Source: Agarivorans sp. Toyoura001 (GTDB lineage: Bacteria; Pseudomonadota; Gammaproteobacteria; Enterobacterales; Celerinatantimonadaceae). Taken from it: DNA of 64,000 bases. Below the pieces are notes generated by a model, which saw only the letters and a program-made list of their open reading frames with translations, ran no database searches and was not told where the DNA came from. The DNA lies in assembly GCF_005405585.1 (NCBI RefSeq), contig NZ_BJEQ01000017.1:1-64000 (forward strand), written 5' to 3'. A program made the translations under genes and the position numbers. This document shows, in pieces, positions 1 through 8,811 of the stretch. Each line of letters opens with the position of its first letter. Position 1 is the first letter of the stretch.

Positions 1-275
1 TCTTCGGCTAACTCACGCTCAAGGCGCTTAATGGTTTCTGCTGGCGTTTCTTTTGAATTAGGCATAAGGGGATGCTGAAAAGGTTTTGACCAATCAAGCC
101 TACCATGTTTTCTGAGCCAAACCAGTAAGGTTGAACGCCCCTGAATGCCAAATCGGGCTTGTGCTTGTTTGTACGTCATTTCGCCTTTTTCGATGCGCGC
201 TACGACACCTAATTTAAAGGCCAAGGTGTAATCTCGTTGTGTGCGCTTACGGCTTGAGTTAATGGGTGTTGTCAT
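1..275 (-). CDS. IS3-family transposase OrfA (helix-turn-helix, partial)
   Basis: The frame reads leftward from an ATG at 273-275 and runs off the window after about 91 codons. It begins MTTPINSSRKRTQRDYTL and continues with a helix-turn-helix of the transposase_8/HTH_21 kind: a lysine-rich 'AFKLGVVARIEKGE' stretch, then 'ARFGIQGRSTLLVWLRKHG'. OrfA supplies the DNA-binding part of the OrfAB transposase, normally made by -1 frameshifting into OrfB. A GAGGAC-like ribosome site precedes the ATG. Family assignment is from the motif pattern only. Confidence 0.8.
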   Translation of the reverse strand, partial: MTTPINSSRKRTQRDYTLAFKLGVVARIEKGEMTYKQAQARFGIQGRSTLLVWLRKHGRLDWSKPFQHPLMPNSKETPAETIKRLERELAE

Positions 276-316
276 AAAGAAGTCCTCTTTATGTCAACCT
301 ATTTCCGGACGGGACA
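1..316 (-). mobile_element. Right end of an IS3-family insertion sequence (truncated by window)
   Basis: The first 316 bases look like one end of an IS3-family element read leftward. A transposase OrfA starts at 275. About 40 bp upstream of it the DNA ends, on the minus strand, with TGTCCCGTCCGGAAATAGG, a TG-start terminus typical of IS3-family inverted repeats. Host sequence begins near 317 with the ycgN-side terminator. The other end, OrfB and any target duplication lie outside the window, so activity cannot be judged. Confidence 0.75.
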
Positions 317-324
317 GATAAACA

Positions 325-356
325 TAAAAAAGCCCGCTTAACGCGGGCTTTTTTAT
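325..356. terminator. Bidirectional rho-independent terminator
   Basis: Seven-bp stem AGCCCGC/GCGGGCT (331-337 and 343-349) with a five-base loop, flanked by A-run and T-run on both sides. It terminates the leftward ycgLMN-type operon just after ycgN and also works rightward. Confidence 0.85.
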
Positions 357-371
357 GGCTGGCATTTAACG

Positions 372-827
372 CTATTCACACTCGTCTAAAGGCCAACGCA
401 CAATGTAATCTTGAGACGGACCCGTTAACTGCGTTTCACACACAATCTTACCTCGCACAGAAGCGCCTCGTTTGTGCATTTCCGAAGCCTTGCCCTTATT
501 TAACAAAGGATGCCACTCTGGCAGCGGTTTCCCTTCGATTAGCCGTTTATAGGCACAACTAGGCGGCAACCAATGAAATGCATCAATATCATCTAAAGTG
601 ATTTTTACGCAATCAGGGACCTTAGCAAATCGATTCGGGTAATCACTACACTGGCAGCTTTTACTGTTTAACAATACACAAGCAATATTGGTGTAATACA
701 ACTCATCGGTATCTTCATCTATCAACTTCGATAAACAACATTTACCACATCCATCACATAACGACTCCCACTCTTGGGCAGTCATTTGCGCCAAGGTTTT
801 GGTTTCCCAAAATCTTACTTCACTCAC
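372..827 (-). CDS. ycgN: YcgN/UPF0260 family cysteine-cluster protein
   Basis: A 151-residue cytoplasmic protein of the YcgN (UPF0260) group, related to YkgJ-type zinc/iron chelating proteins. The N-terminal 'CDGCGKCC' cluster and later cysteines ('KSCQCSDY', 'PDCVKI', 'PPSCAYKRL') match the family metal-binding pattern, and the length is typical. The biochemical role is unknown. It starts with GTG at 825-827, overlapping the end of the ycgM-like gene by 8 bp, so it is translationally coupled as last gene of the leftward ycgL-mltB-ycgM-ycgN unit. A strong terminator follows. Confidence 0.9.
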   Translation of the reverse strand: MSEVRFWETKTLAQMTAQEWESLCDGCGKCCLSKLIDEDTDELYYTNIACVLLNSKSCQCSDYPNRFAKVPDCVKITLDDIDAFHWLPPSCAYKRLIEGKPLPEWHPLLNKGKASEMHKRGASVRGKIVCETQLTGPSQDYIVRWPLDECE

Positions 828-1485
828 TCAATACAACCTCTGTTTCTACCGAAATATCGGCAACCTTAAATGCTAACTTATCGCCGGCCTTCAAGGGGCC
901 AACGCCAGCAGGAGTGCCAGTTAGCAAAACATCTCCTGGTTCTAGAGTAAAACAGCGTGAAGCTTCACACAGCAATGTGCTTAGATTGCGGATCATTTGC
1001 TTTGTTGTGCCCTGCTGTTTTAACTGAGTATTTTGCTCAAAACGTAGTTCAACATCAGCCAACTCACTTAACCTATTAATCGGCTTAAAGTGACTCAGTA
1101 CACAGCTCTTATCAAAGGCCTTAGCGCGCTCCCATGGGTGACCACTTTGTTTTAGCGCTAACTGCACATCGCGTAAGGTTAAATCTAATGCCGCGGCGTA
1201 TCCCCAAACGGCATCATCCAATTCCTTAGGAGAGGCATTGCGAAGCGGCTTAGCAATCAATATGGCGAGCTCAAGTTCGTAATGCACTTCACCTACATCG
1301 CTTGGAATCATTACTCCGTTTGCCAAACCAGTGATGGCGGTTTTAGGCTTAATAAATAACACTGCTTGTTTAGCAGGCGCGCCCCCCATCTCTTGCATGT
1401 GCGCCAAGTAATTTTGCCCTACACAGACTGCTTTATTCGCAGTAAATGGTAAGGCCTGGCCTTGTTCATCGAGATGCTGATACAC
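820..1485 (-). CDS. ycgM: Fumarylacetoacetate hydrolase family protein (YcgM-like acylpyruvase)
   Basis: A 221-residue protein of the fumarylacetoacetate hydrolase fold, cleaving C-C bonds of acylpyruvate or fumarylpyruvate-type substrates with a divalent metal. Visible signatures are 'VGQNYLAHMQEMG' near the N-terminus, the acidic metal site around 'VHYELELAILI', 'ALDLTLRDVQ' and the C-terminal 'LLTGTPAGVGPL'. The length fits single-domain YcgM rather than larger two-domain members. It starts with GTG one base after the transglycosylase stop. The physiological substrate cannot be read from sequence. Confidence 0.88.
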   Translation of the reverse strand: MYQHLDEQGQALPFTANKAVCVGQNYLAHMQEMGGAPAKQAVLFIKPKTAITGLANGVMIPSDVGEVHYELELAILIAKPLRNASPKELDDAVWGYAAALDLTLRDVQLALKQSGHPWERAKAFDKSCVLSHFKPINRLSELADVELRFEQNTQLKQQGTTKQMIRNLSTLLCEASRCFTLEPGDVLLTGTPAGVGPLKAGDKLAFKVADISVETEVVLSE

Positions 1486-1486
1486 C

Positions 1487-2452
1487 TTAAAACACCGGTG
1501 GGTAAGCGATGCGATCAGCCAAAGTACCTACTGCGGCCACAAAGTAATGCGAGCGATTCCATTTCATCAGTACTTGGTAGTTATCATAAGCTAAATATGC
1601 ACGCCCTTGAGCGTCGTCTGGCTGCACAATAGAGGCTTGAATATCGCGAATGGGTAAGTTAGTGCCGTCGTAACGACGAACGCCCATGGCTTGCCACTCA
1701 CTTAAGCTTTTCTTAACTTTTAAGCCTGAGTGCGTTGCATCATAATCGTTTGGAAGTTTAACTTGGCGACCCCAAGTTAAGTCATTATTCCAGCCACTTT
1801 GCGCTAAATAGTTTGCAGCAGAAGCCAAAGCATCAGCGGTATTGTTCCAAATATCTTTGTTGCCATCGCCATCAAAGTCTTGGGCGTAAGCTAAAAAGGA
1901 ACTTGGCATAAACTGCACTTGACCCATGGCACCCGCCCAAGAGCCTTTCATTTTGTTAGGTTCAATATGTCCATCTTCAAGAATACGAAGTGCATTCATT
2001 AATTCTTTCTTAAAAAACGCTTCGCGACGGCCTTCATAAGACATAGTGGCAAGCGCCGATACCACACTGTAGTTACCGGTAAACTTGCCAAAGTTGGATT
2101 CCACTCCCCACAAAGCAATAATAAAGCGCGGCTGCACCTTATATTTCTTTTCAATTTCTTTAAGTAATGGGTAGTGTTTCTTATATAACGCCCGCGCTTG
2201 CTGCACTTTCCAGTCGGGCACAGCTCGTGGCAAATAGGTATCTAGTGTTAGCTTAAATTCAGGCTGTTGCTTATCTGCTTTTACAGCGCGAGGGTAAAAC
2301 TTGGCATTGGTAAATGCGGCATCAATAGTGGCTTGTGAAATACCTTCACTAGCCGCTTCAACTTTAAGTTCTTCAACGTAGTTATCAAAGCCCGGTTCAG
2401 CGTGTAATGAGAAGGCAGCCGAGAATAGCACCGTACCGATAAATTTTTTCAC
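1487..2452 (-). CDS. Lytic murein transglycosylase, MltB family (GH103)
   Basis: A 321-residue exported enzyme that cleaves peptidoglycan between MurNAc and GlcNAc to leave 1,6-anhydro ends. The N-terminus is a signal peptide (MKKFIGTVLFSAAFSLHA, cleavage before EPGF) without a clear lipobox, so a periplasmic soluble form is likely. The catalytic glutamate sits in 'LWGVESNFGKF', followed by 'MSYEGRREAFF', 'GSWAGAMGQVQFMPSS' and 'DFDGDGNKDIW', all hallmarks of family 3 transglycosylases. No C-terminal peptidoglycan-binding domain is seen. It is the second gene of the ycgL operon. Confidence 0.92.
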   Translation of the reverse strand: MKKFIGTVLFSAAFSLHAEPGFDNYVEELKVEAASEGISQATIDAAFTNAKFYPRAVKADKQQPEFKLTLDTYLPRAVPDWKVQQARALYKKHYPLLKEIEKKYKVQPRFIIALWGVESNFGKFTGNYSVVSALATMSYEGRREAFFKKELMNALRILEDGHIEPNKMKGSWAGAMGQVQFMPSSFLAYAQDFDGDGNKDIWNNTADALASAANYLAQSGWNNDLTWGRQVKLPNDYDATHSGLKVKKSLSEWQAMGVRRYDGTNLPIRDIQASIVQPDDAQGRAYLAYDNYQVLMKWNRSHYFVAAVGTLADRIAYPPVF

Positions 2453-2464
2453 TAACTTCCCCTT

Positions 2465-2749
2465 TTAGTCATTTTTTGCCTTAGCCTGAGCGGCTAAATG
2501 CTGCTTAAGATAGTTTTCTGGAGGTGGTGGTAGTTGTAAATAATAGCCTTGCTCTTTAAACGCGGCTTCTAAGGTGTTTATTTCAACACTAGCAAAATCT
2601 TTTGTTGGTCGTTTTGGTACCAACATTACCAGCTCCTTAGCCCCCATTAACTCTAGTAAGGACGCTGGAACTGGCGAAAAATCGTCTTTCTTCTCAATAT
2701 AGAGATAAGTTTGCTGTTTTTTGAGACTTTTATAGACTGCACAGAACAT
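2465..2749 (-). CDS. ycgL: YcgL domain protein
   Basis: A 94-residue protein with the YcgL fold signature: 'MFCAVYKSLKKQQTYLYI', a central 'PASLLELMGAKELVMLV' and the proline-rich 'YYLQLPPPPENYL'. The family is conserved beside minC in gammaproteobacteria and its molecular function is not established. It is the first gene of the leftward operon and is divergent from minC, leaving about 112 bp (2750-2861) for two promoters. Confidence 0.92.
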   Translation of the reverse strand: MFCAVYKSLKKQQTYLYIEKKDDFSPVPASLLELMGAKELVMLVPKRPTKDFASVEINTLEAAFKEQGYYLQLPPPPENYLKQHLAAQAKAKND

Positions 2750-2861
2750 GAAAATGTTAGTATCCTAGTCACTGATCAGGTTATGCTAAAACGCGACTAT
2801 ATCAGAATATATAGTGAAGCGTCATTGCTCGTATACAAATGTAAAAAGGAATCAGCTGTTC

Positions 2862-3566
2862 ATGTCCGGACAGGAAATAGAGTTTAAAGGGACAAACTTT
2901 ACCCTTTCAGTGGTTTACTTAGGAAAAAATGATTTAACATCATTAAATAACAAGTTAATGGAAAAGGTGGCGCAAGCACCTCAGTTCTTTAACTGTGCTC
3001 CTATAGTAGTGAATATTAGCGAAGTAGACGCTGATTTTGATTTCAACCAACTCAAGGAAGTGGTAGAAGCTCAAGACTTTGTACTAGTAGGCGTTACCGG
3101 ATGTAGTACCTCTGAACAAAAAACCGCTGCCCGTGCTGCAGGTTTAGCCGTAATGACCAGTGGCTCACAACAAGCAACTGCCAAGCCCAGCAAACCCGCA
3201 GAAGAAAAAGCGCTAACACCTCCCCCTACCCCAGCGGCTGTGCCAAGTAAAATCGTTCGCGGACAGATTCGCTCTGGCCAACAAGTTTACGCGCAAAATA
3301 CCGACTTAGTCATTATTGGCTCGGTAGGTAATGGCGCGGAAGTGATTGCTGACGGTAATATTCATATTTATGGTGCATTAAGGGGTCGTGCTATCGCAGG
3401 CGCTAGCGGCAGAAAAGACAGCAAAATATTTTGTCAGAACTTGCAAGCAGAACTTATTTCTATTGCTGGTGTTTATATGTTGCATGAGCAAATTGGCGAA
3501 CATGCCGACGCGCCGCAATGTGTACAAATAGAAGACCAGCAAATCGTATTTGGTAATTTAAGTTAA
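2862..3566 (+). CDS. minC: Septum site-determining protein MinC
   Basis: A 234-residue inhibitor of FtsZ assembly, recruited to the membrane by MinD to block polar division. The N-terminal domain (about 1-100) binds FtsZ. A proline/alanine/lysine-rich linker follows ('[18 protein letters not shown]'). The C-terminal beta-helix domain begins at '[16 protein letters not shown]' and carries '[21 protein letters not shown]' and '[12 protein letters not shown]'. The frame is open from 2814, but the ATG at 2862 has an AAGGA site 11 bases upstream and matches the usual N-terminus, so I chose it. First gene of minCDE. Confidence 0.93.
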   Translation: MSGQEIEFKGTNFTLSVVYLGKNDLTSLNNKLMEKVAQAPQFFNCAPIVVNISEVDADFDFNQLKEVVEAQDFVLVGVTGCSTSEQKTAARAAGLAVMTSGSQQATAKPSKPAEEKALTPPPTPAAVPSKIVRGQIRSGQQVYAQNTDLVIIGSVGNGAEVIADGNIHIYGALRGRAIAGASGRKDSKIFCQNLQAELISIAGVYMLHEQIGEHADAPQCVQIEDQQIVFGNLS

Positions 3567-3596
3567 CTTCGTTAACGAATTTATAAAGGAAAGATA

Positions 3597-4409
3597 ATGG
3601 CTAAGATTATCGTTGTGACCTCAGGAAAAGGGGGTGTTGGAAAAACAACCTCCAGCGCGGCTATTGGTACTGGCCTCGCCATTAAAGGTTTTAAAACTGT
3701 AATCATCGATTTCGATATTGGTTTACGTAACCTAGATTTAATTATGGGTTGTGAACGTCGCGTAGTGTATGACTTCGTGAACGTAATCAAAGGTGAAGCC
3801 AACCTTAATCAATCATTGATTAAAGACAAACGTACCGACAACTTGTTCATTCTTCCCGCTTCTCAAACACGTGATAAAGACGCGTTAACTAAAGAAGGTG
3901 TGCAGAAGGTATTGGACGATTTAGCAGAGCAAGGTTTCGACTACATTGTGTGTGACTCTCCTGCTGGTATTGAAACAGGCGCAATCATGGCGCTTTACTT
4001 CGCCGACGAAGCGATTGTTACCACCAACCCTGAAGTATCATCAGTTCGTGACTCAGACCGTATTCTTGGCATGCTTGCCAGTAAGTCAAAGCGCGCAGAA
4101 CAAGGTAAAGAGCCGGTTAAAGAGCACCTACTATTAACGCGCTACAATCCTGAGCGTGTTAACCGCGGTGACATGTTAAGCGTAGAAGATGTGCAAGATA
4201 TTCTGGCGATACCGTTACTTGGGGTTATTCCTGAGTCACCGGCCGTGCTTAAAGCGTCTAACTCTGGTGAGCCAGTAATTTTAGACACTGAAAGTGATGC
4301 TGGTTTAGCTTACGACGACGCTGTAAGTCGATTAATTGGCGAAAGTGTGGACTTTCGTTTCTTAGAAGAACAAAAGAAAGGCCTATTTAGCCGCTTATTT
4401 GGAGGATAA
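3597..4409 (+). CDS. minD: Septum site-determining ATPase MinD
   Basis: A 270-residue ParA/MinD-class ATPase, the full family length. The deviant Walker A motif GKGGVGKTT occupies residues 10-18, followed by the switch region around '[18 protein letters not shown]' and '[11 protein letters not shown]' (Walker B). The C-terminal amphipathic membrane-targeting helix is intact ('[11 protein letters not shown]'). ATP-bound dimers bind membrane and recruit MinC; MinE triggers hydrolysis to drive pole-to-pole oscillation. It lies 30 bp after minC with an AAAGGAAAG site and 2 bp before minE. Confidence 0.98.
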   Translation: MAKIIVVTSGKGGVGKTTSSAAIGTGLAIKGFKTVIIDFDIGLRNLDLIMGCERRVVYDFVNVIKGEANLNQSLIKDKRTDNLFILPASQTRDKDALTKEGVQKVLDDLAEQGFDYIVCDSPAGIETGAIMALYFADEAIVTTNPEVSSVRDSDRILGMLASKSKRAEQGKEPVKEHLLLTRYNPERVNRGDMLSVEDVQDILAIPLLGVIPESPAVLKASNSGEPVILDTESDAGLAYDDAVSRLIGESVDFRFLEEQKKGLFSRLFGG

Positions 4410-4411
4410 CG

Positions 4412-4675
4412 ATGTCTCTTTTAGACTACTTTCGAACGACAAAACAGTCTAAAACGGCGCAAACCGCCAAAGAACGACTGCAAATTATTGTTGCCCACGA
4501 ACGCGGGGAGCGCAGTGGGCCAGATTACTTGCCTGCTATGAAGCAAGATATTATAGAAGTAATAAAGAAGTACGTTGCCATCAACTCAGACCAAGTTAAC
4601 GTTAGCTTGGACAACAAGAGTGAAGACATTAGCGTACTTGAGCTAAATATTACCCTTCCTGATCAACGTGATTAG
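4412..4675 (+). CDS. minE: Cell division topological specificity factor MinE
   Basis: An 87-residue MinE of normal length. The N-terminal 'MSLLDYF' helix binds membrane and the '[16 protein letters not shown]' segment is the MinD-contact region. The C-terminal half ('[13 protein letters not shown]' onward) is the dimer/topology domain. It is spaced 2 bp from minD, hence co-translated. Its last 26 bases overlap the 3' end of the convergent rnd gene, so the two transcripts would be antisense at their ends. Confidence 0.97.
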   Translation: MSLLDYFRTTKQSKTAQTAKERLQIIVAHERGERSGPDYLPAMKQDIIEVIKKYVAINSDQVNVSLDNKSEDISVLELNITLPDQRD

Positions 4676-5771
4676 CGAATAATGGCTTACGCCAACCAGT
4701 AAGTAGTAGAGGCAACTCTTCTGCTTGCTGGTGCTCTTTACGTTTCCACGCAATATATTGATTAAGCACCTTCTTGCTCGCCAATACGTCTTCAGGTAAA
4801 CCCGATTCTTCTGCTACTGCAGTCACCACCAATTTAAGCTCTTGAATGGTTTTTTTGTAATCTGGGTAATCAACTATACGTTTAATGGGCTTAGGGAAAT
4901 CTGCTGTATTAACTTGCTGACCCTGTTTCACTAATTTAAGCAAACGTTGACCATGAATACGCAACTCTTGCGGTGGTAAATTAAGCCGTTGTAACTCATC
5001 CATGTTGTTTGGTTGGTAGCGAGCTAAGGCCCATAAGTTGTCACCGTGTACCACATTATTAATGGCTAAATCACGACTTGCCGCTTGCTGTATTCGCCAG
5101 CGACACAACACTTGTAACACCGCTAATTGCTGCGGGTTTAACTTCCAAGCATTTTTAATGTCTTTATAAACTTCATCTTGGTTTACCACACGTTTTTTCA
5201 AGGCTGCTAAACGAGTGCTTTCTTCTAATGCAGCTTGAAAACGCCCTTCTTCTTCTAGCTGCTGTTTAATCTTAAGGTATGCCGGTAGCAAATAGATAAC
5301 GTCTAAAGCAGCGTAATCTAATTGCGAAGCCCGCAATGGACGTGCAAGCCAATCGGTACGAGATTCACCCTTATCAAGTTCAATCTCTAGCTCCGTGGCA
5401 ATAAAACGCTGGTAACCCAAGCTAATGCCATGACCAAGAAAAGCCGCGCCAACTTGTGTATCAAACACGGTTGCGCCAAATTTGCCACTTAAACGTTGAA
5501 TGATTTCTAAGTCTTCGCTAAACGCATGCAAGACCCAGTGATGCCGGGCAAGAGCCTGCCATAACGGTTCCATTGACACTTTTAGTGGGTCCACTAGATA
5601 GCATTGCTGGCCATCGTAAATTTGTAGTAAACCCAGTTGAGCATAATAGGTTCGAGTACGAACAAACTCGGTATCAATGGCTAATACCATTGGGGTTTGT
5701 TCATTTAAAAAACGTAACAGAGGCGCAAGTTGCGCCTCTGTTTCAATCATGTCGAAGTTTACGTCTGCCAA
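4650..5771 (-). CDS. rnd: Ribonuclease D
   Basis: A 3'-5' exoribonuclease of 373 residues that trims tRNA and other stable RNA precursors. The DEDD catalytic set is visible in '[13 protein letters not shown]' (D/E), '[12 protein letters not shown]' (D) and '[11 protein letters not shown]' (Y/D). An HRDC domain follows around '[15 protein letters not shown]'. The start at 5771 is a TTG with an AGGAC-like site about 10 bases upstream; the next in-frame ATG is 5750. E. coli rnd also starts at UUG, so I keep TTG. A strong inverted repeat lies just inside the gene (5718-5740). Confidence 0.95.
   Translation of the reverse strand: MADVNFDMIETEAQLAPLLRFLNEQTPMVLAIDTEFVRTRTYYAQLGLLQIYDGQQCYLVDPLKVSMEPLWQALARHHWVLHAFSEDLEIIQRLSGKFGATVFDTQVGAAFLGHGISLGYQRFIATELEIELDKGESRTDWLARPLRASQLDYAALDVIYLLPAYLKIKQQLEEEGRFQAALEESTRLAALKKRVVNQDEVYKDIKNAWKLNPQQLAVLQVLCRWRIQQAASRDLAINNVVHGDNLWALARYQPNNMDELQRLNLPPQELRIHGQRLLKLVKQGQQVNTADFPKPIKRIVDYPDYKKTIQELKLVVTAVAEESGLPEDVLASKKVLNQYIAWKRKEHQQAEELPLLLTGWRKPLFANHVDQEG
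5718..5740. repeat. Near-perfect 23-bp palindrome inside the start of rnd
   Basis: CAGAGGCGCAA (5718-5728) and TTGCGCCTCTG (5730-5740) are exact reverse complements around one base. In rnd mRNA this folds as a ten-bp GC-rich hairpin with a three-base loop. It begins about 30 nt after the TTG and 10 nt after the alternative ATG. It sits in coding sequence, so it may be chance or may affect initiation. Confidence 0.85.
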
Positions 5772-5820
5772 AATTGCGGCGTCCTAGTGGAAAGCATCTA
5801 ATGGCTAACCATTTTACGGT

Positions 5821-7482
5821 TTATGCCTCTTCGCGCAAGGCTCTACGCAAGATCTTCCCCACATTTGTTTTAGGTAGTTCGTCTCTAAACTCCACCAGCT
5901 TAGGCACTTTGTAGGCAGTTAAAAACTCGCGACAGTGCTCTATCACTTGCTTCTCGTTCAGTGAATCATCTTTTTTAACGATAAATACTTTAACCGCTTC
6001 ACCACTTACTTCGTTAGGCACACCTACTGCTGCGACTTCTAGTACTTTAGCGTTACCCGAAATAACCTCTTCAATTTCATTAGGGAATACGTTGAAACCA
6101 GATACCAAAATCATGTCTTTTTTGCGGTCAACGATATGGAAGAAACCTTGGTCATCAACTGTGGCAATATCACCTGTAGCAAACCAACCGCCAGGCATTG
6201 ATTCTTCGGTCGCTTCTGGTCGCTGCCAGTAACCCTGCATCACTTGTGGGCCTTTCACTAATATTTCGCCTGATTCACCGTCGCCGACTTCTTCGCCATC
6301 TTCGCCCACCAACTTAATATCCGTTGAAGGCGCTGGTAAGCCAATACTTCCGTTATAGGCTTCTAAATCGTAAGGGCAAACGGTAACTAGTGGAGCACAC
6401 TCTGTTAAGCCATAACCTTCTATCAGGCGCGAACCTGTGACTTCTTGCCAGCGCTCTGCAACTGCTCGTTGCACCGACATGCCCCCGCCCAGTGATAAAC
6501 GCAAACGGGCGAAATCTAACTTGGCAAAATCGTCATTATTTAGCAAGGCGTTGAATAAGGTATTTACCCCTGTGATTGCCGTAAAGGGAGTCTTGGCGAG
6601 CTCTTTAACAAAGGTAGGAATATCACGAGGATTGGTGATTAATAAATTCTGGCACCCCATGGCAAAAAACACCATGCAGTTCGCGGTTAATGCAAAGATA
6701 TGGTAAAGCGGCAATGCTGTTACTACCACTTCTTTCCCTTCGCGCAAACATGGGCCAACAATACCTAAAGCTTGCAGCAAGTTTGCCACCATATTGCTAT
6801 GTGACAACATCGCACCTTTGGCGACACCTGTGGTACCACCGGTATACTGCAAAAAGGCTAGATCTTCACTTTTGATTTCTGGGCGAACATATTGGAGATG
6901 CTGTCCTTTAGACAGAACATAACGGAGCGATTGTGCGTGAGGTAGATGGTATTTGGGCACCATTTTCTTCACGTATTTTACAACAAAGTTCACTAAGGTA
7001 CGTTTGGTTGCAGAAAGCTGGTCGCCTAAACGGGTAAGAACCACATGCTCGATACCGGTTTCTTCTACAATTTCTTCAAGAATATGCGCAAAATTAGACA
7101 CTATCACAATGGCTTTAGCACCACTGTCGTTAAGTTGATGCTTTAATTCTCGCGGCGTGTAAAGTGGGTTTACGTTAACTACCACCATCCCTGCACGCAA
7201 AGCACCAAACAAACAAATAGGATATTGCAGCAAGTTAGGCATCATTAAAGCCACGCGGTCACCTGCGTTAAGCTTCAATTCATTTTGAAGATAAGCTGCA
7301 AAGGCGCGTGATTGTTCTTCTAGGCGGCGATAGGTCATCACCTGCCCCATGTTAATAAAGGCTACCTTGTCTGCGTGTTTAGCAGCGCCTTCTTCAAAGA
7401 CATCTATCAATGTTTGATAGCGTGCTGAGTCTATCTCTGCAGGAACATCTTTAGGGTATCGATTAAGCCAAACCTTATCCAC
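5821..7482 (-). CDS. fadD: Long-chain fatty acyl-CoA synthetase
   Basis: A 553-residue AMP-forming ligase that activates imported fatty acids to acyl-CoA for beta-oxidation, at the inner membrane. Adenylation motifs are clear: P-loop '[16 protein letters not shown]', '[11 protein letters not shown]', '[23 protein letters not shown]' region and the C-terminal catalytic lysine in '[11 protein letters not shown]'. Length is within the FadD range. The start is GTG (7480-7482) with AGGAGAA upstream. Gene order with rnd and tsaB matches E. coli. I saw no convincing FadR operator in the 198 bp upstream. Confidence 0.95.
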   Translation of the reverse strand: MDKVWLNRYPKDVPAEIDSARYQTLIDVFEEGAAKHADKVAFINMGQVMTYRRLEEQSRAFAAYLQNELKLNAGDRVALMMPNLLQYPICLFGALRAGMVVVNVNPLYTPRELKHQLNDSGAKAIVIVSNFAHILEEIVEETGIEHVVLTRLGDQLSATKRTLVNFVVKYVKKMVPKYHLPHAQSLRYVLSKGQHLQYVRPEIKSEDLAFLQYTGGTTGVAKGAMLSHSNMVANLLQALGIVGPCLREGKEVVVTALPLYHIFALTANCMVFFAMGCQNLLITNPRDIPTFVKELAKTPFTAITGVNTLFNALLNNDDFAKLDFARLRLSLGGGMSVQRAVAERWQEVTGSRLIEGYGLTECAPLVTVCPYDLEAYNGSIGLPAPSTDIKLVGEDGEEVGDGESGEILVKGPQVMQGYWQRPEATEESMPGGWFATGDIATVDDQGFFHIVDRKKDMILVSGFNVFPNEIEEVISGNAKVLEVAAVGVPNEVSGEAVKVFIVKKDDSLNEKQVIEHCREFLTAYKVPKLVEFRDELPKTNVGKILRRALREEA

Positions 7483-7680
7483 GCAGTTCTCCTAAACATT
7501 TCAATTACAACAAGTATAATTTGCTCACCAAGTTTATTGTGAATTTTATTATGCACTTGGCGGCATCGTTGGCATTAGAGCTTTCGCTCCAAAATTTCAA
7601 ACGATTGTTTCATACGCCATTTTAAATAACAATATTTTAACATTGGGCGTAGCGGATAAGATCGAAAATAGTGAAGTGGT

Positions 7681-8514
7681 TCAAACAATTGTTTTAATGT
7701 AGGCCTTTATACAGCGAGCAACCTCTGCCGAATTTTGCATATGAAGATGGTGCCCACCGCTTAACAAATGGGTTTTAAGCTGCTTAAACCATGCTTGGCG
7801 ATGGCTTATATATTTCGTGGATAACAAAGGGTGTTCGCTAGCAGCTATTAGCAAACTAGGTTGTTGCACTGCCCTACAAATGTTTTCTGCTTGTGATTCG
7901 CTAAAGCGGAGAGGAGAGCTTAATTTTAACTTTTGATCGTGACGCCAATACCATAAGCCATCACGCTTAATCACTGCTCGCTCTACTAATAGTTGGCTAT
8001 TTTGCTCATTAATCCCATTAGTTTGCGCACGCAATTTTACTGCAGATTCAAGCTTTTCAAATCCCTTAGCGGGCTTTACAGCTTGCCGTTGTTTAATGGC
8101 TCTAGTTAGGTGTGTTGTGGTTTCTTCATCGGCAAGGCTTAAAGGCCCTAGTCCATCTATGCAAACTAAGCCTAGCAGTTTTTCTGGGAATGCCGCGGCA
8201 TACGTAGTAGCTACCAATGCACCTAAAGAATGTCCGATAAGAATAATAGGTTTGTTAACCTTTAGTTCACAAATAGCGCGGTAAACATCGTCAACATAAT
8301 CTACAAAATGGTAATAACCTTGGCGATGTGCCGACAACCCATGACCGGGAAAATCTAAAGCAATGCAATGTACATCGCTAATTTGTTTAAGAAGAGGCGT
8401 AAAACTGGCGGCATTGTCCATCCAACCATGCAACATCACCACACAGTAATCACTAGAGGCAGTTTGTTCGATATAGGCGATATTAGAGTGAGATAAATAC
8501 GGGAAGTCAGTCAT
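7681..8514 (-). CDS. Alpha/beta-fold hydrolase
   Basis: A 277-residue serine hydrolase of the alpha/beta fold. The oxyanion segment 'MLHGWMDNAASF', nucleophile elbow 'LIGHSLGALVAT' (GxSxG) and late catalytic histidine in 'LLSGGHHLHMQN' are visible. Substrate is not predictable; esterase or acyl-transfer roles are possible. The frame extends to 8562, but that would overlap the upstream small gene by 32 bp. The ATG at 8512-8514 gives the expected N-terminus and a 16-bp gap. It lies in a run with the small gene at 8531 and tsaB, so co-transcription is likely. Confidence 0.85.
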   Translation of the reverse strand: MTDFPYLSHSNIAYIEQTASSDYCVVMLHGWMDNAASFTPLLKQISDVHCIALDFPGHGLSAHRQGYYHFVDYVDDVYRAICELKVNKPIILIGHSLGALVATTYAAAFPEKLLGLVCIDGLGPLSLADEETTTHLTRAIKQRQAVKPAKGFEKLESAVKLRAQTNGINEQNSQLLVERAVIKRDGLWYWRHDQKLKLSSPLRFSESQAENICRAVQQPSLLIAASEHPLLSTKYISHRQAWFKQLKTHLLSGGHHLHMQNSAEVARCIKAYIKTIV

Positions 8515-8530
8515 TGCAGGGCGTTCAGCC

Positions 8531-8794
8531 TTAGGCGAATAAATCGATACCAAACATCTCATTCACTTGTTGGCGCTTGAGTTGATTAGCAACATCTTGA
8601 TATTGAGACACAGCTTCGCCGCCACTGCCAACATTTTGGTCGTAGCGGAGTTTTTCTACACTGCTCTCGTCCATTACCGCCCAGGGCACGATCCCCTTTG
8701 GCGCCTTAGTAGCAACACTTAACTCTGTGCTGCTGGTCGCCTTTTTAACGTTTGTTTGTTGCGGTATGGGCTGGCCAAGGCCCTGAATCTTCAA
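8531..8794 (-). CDS. Small protein of unknown function ending in GIDLFA
   Basis: An 87-residue protein I do not recognise. It has no signal peptide or membrane helix. The first half is Ser/Thr/Gln/Lys-rich and probably disordered; the second half is more helical ('EAVSQYQDVANQLKRQQVNEMF'). The C-terminus reads GIDLFA, resembling the tail of the other small protein at 11482. It starts 17 bp after tsaB stops, with AAAGGACAA upstream of ATG, and precedes the hydrolase by 16 bp, so it is probably expressed with tsaB. Confidence 0.7.
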   Translation of the reverse strand: MKIQGLGQPIPQQTNVKKATSSTELSVATKAPKGIVPWAVMDESSVEKLRYDQNVGSGGEAVSQYQDVANQLKRQQVNEMFGIDLFA

Positions 8795-8811
8795 GTTTTA
8801 TTGTCCTTTAA

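Noticed and set aside
3581-3802. Antisense frame across the start of minD
   Set aside because: It mirrors minD codon use on the opposite strand, has no ribosome site and gives a product with no recognisable fold.
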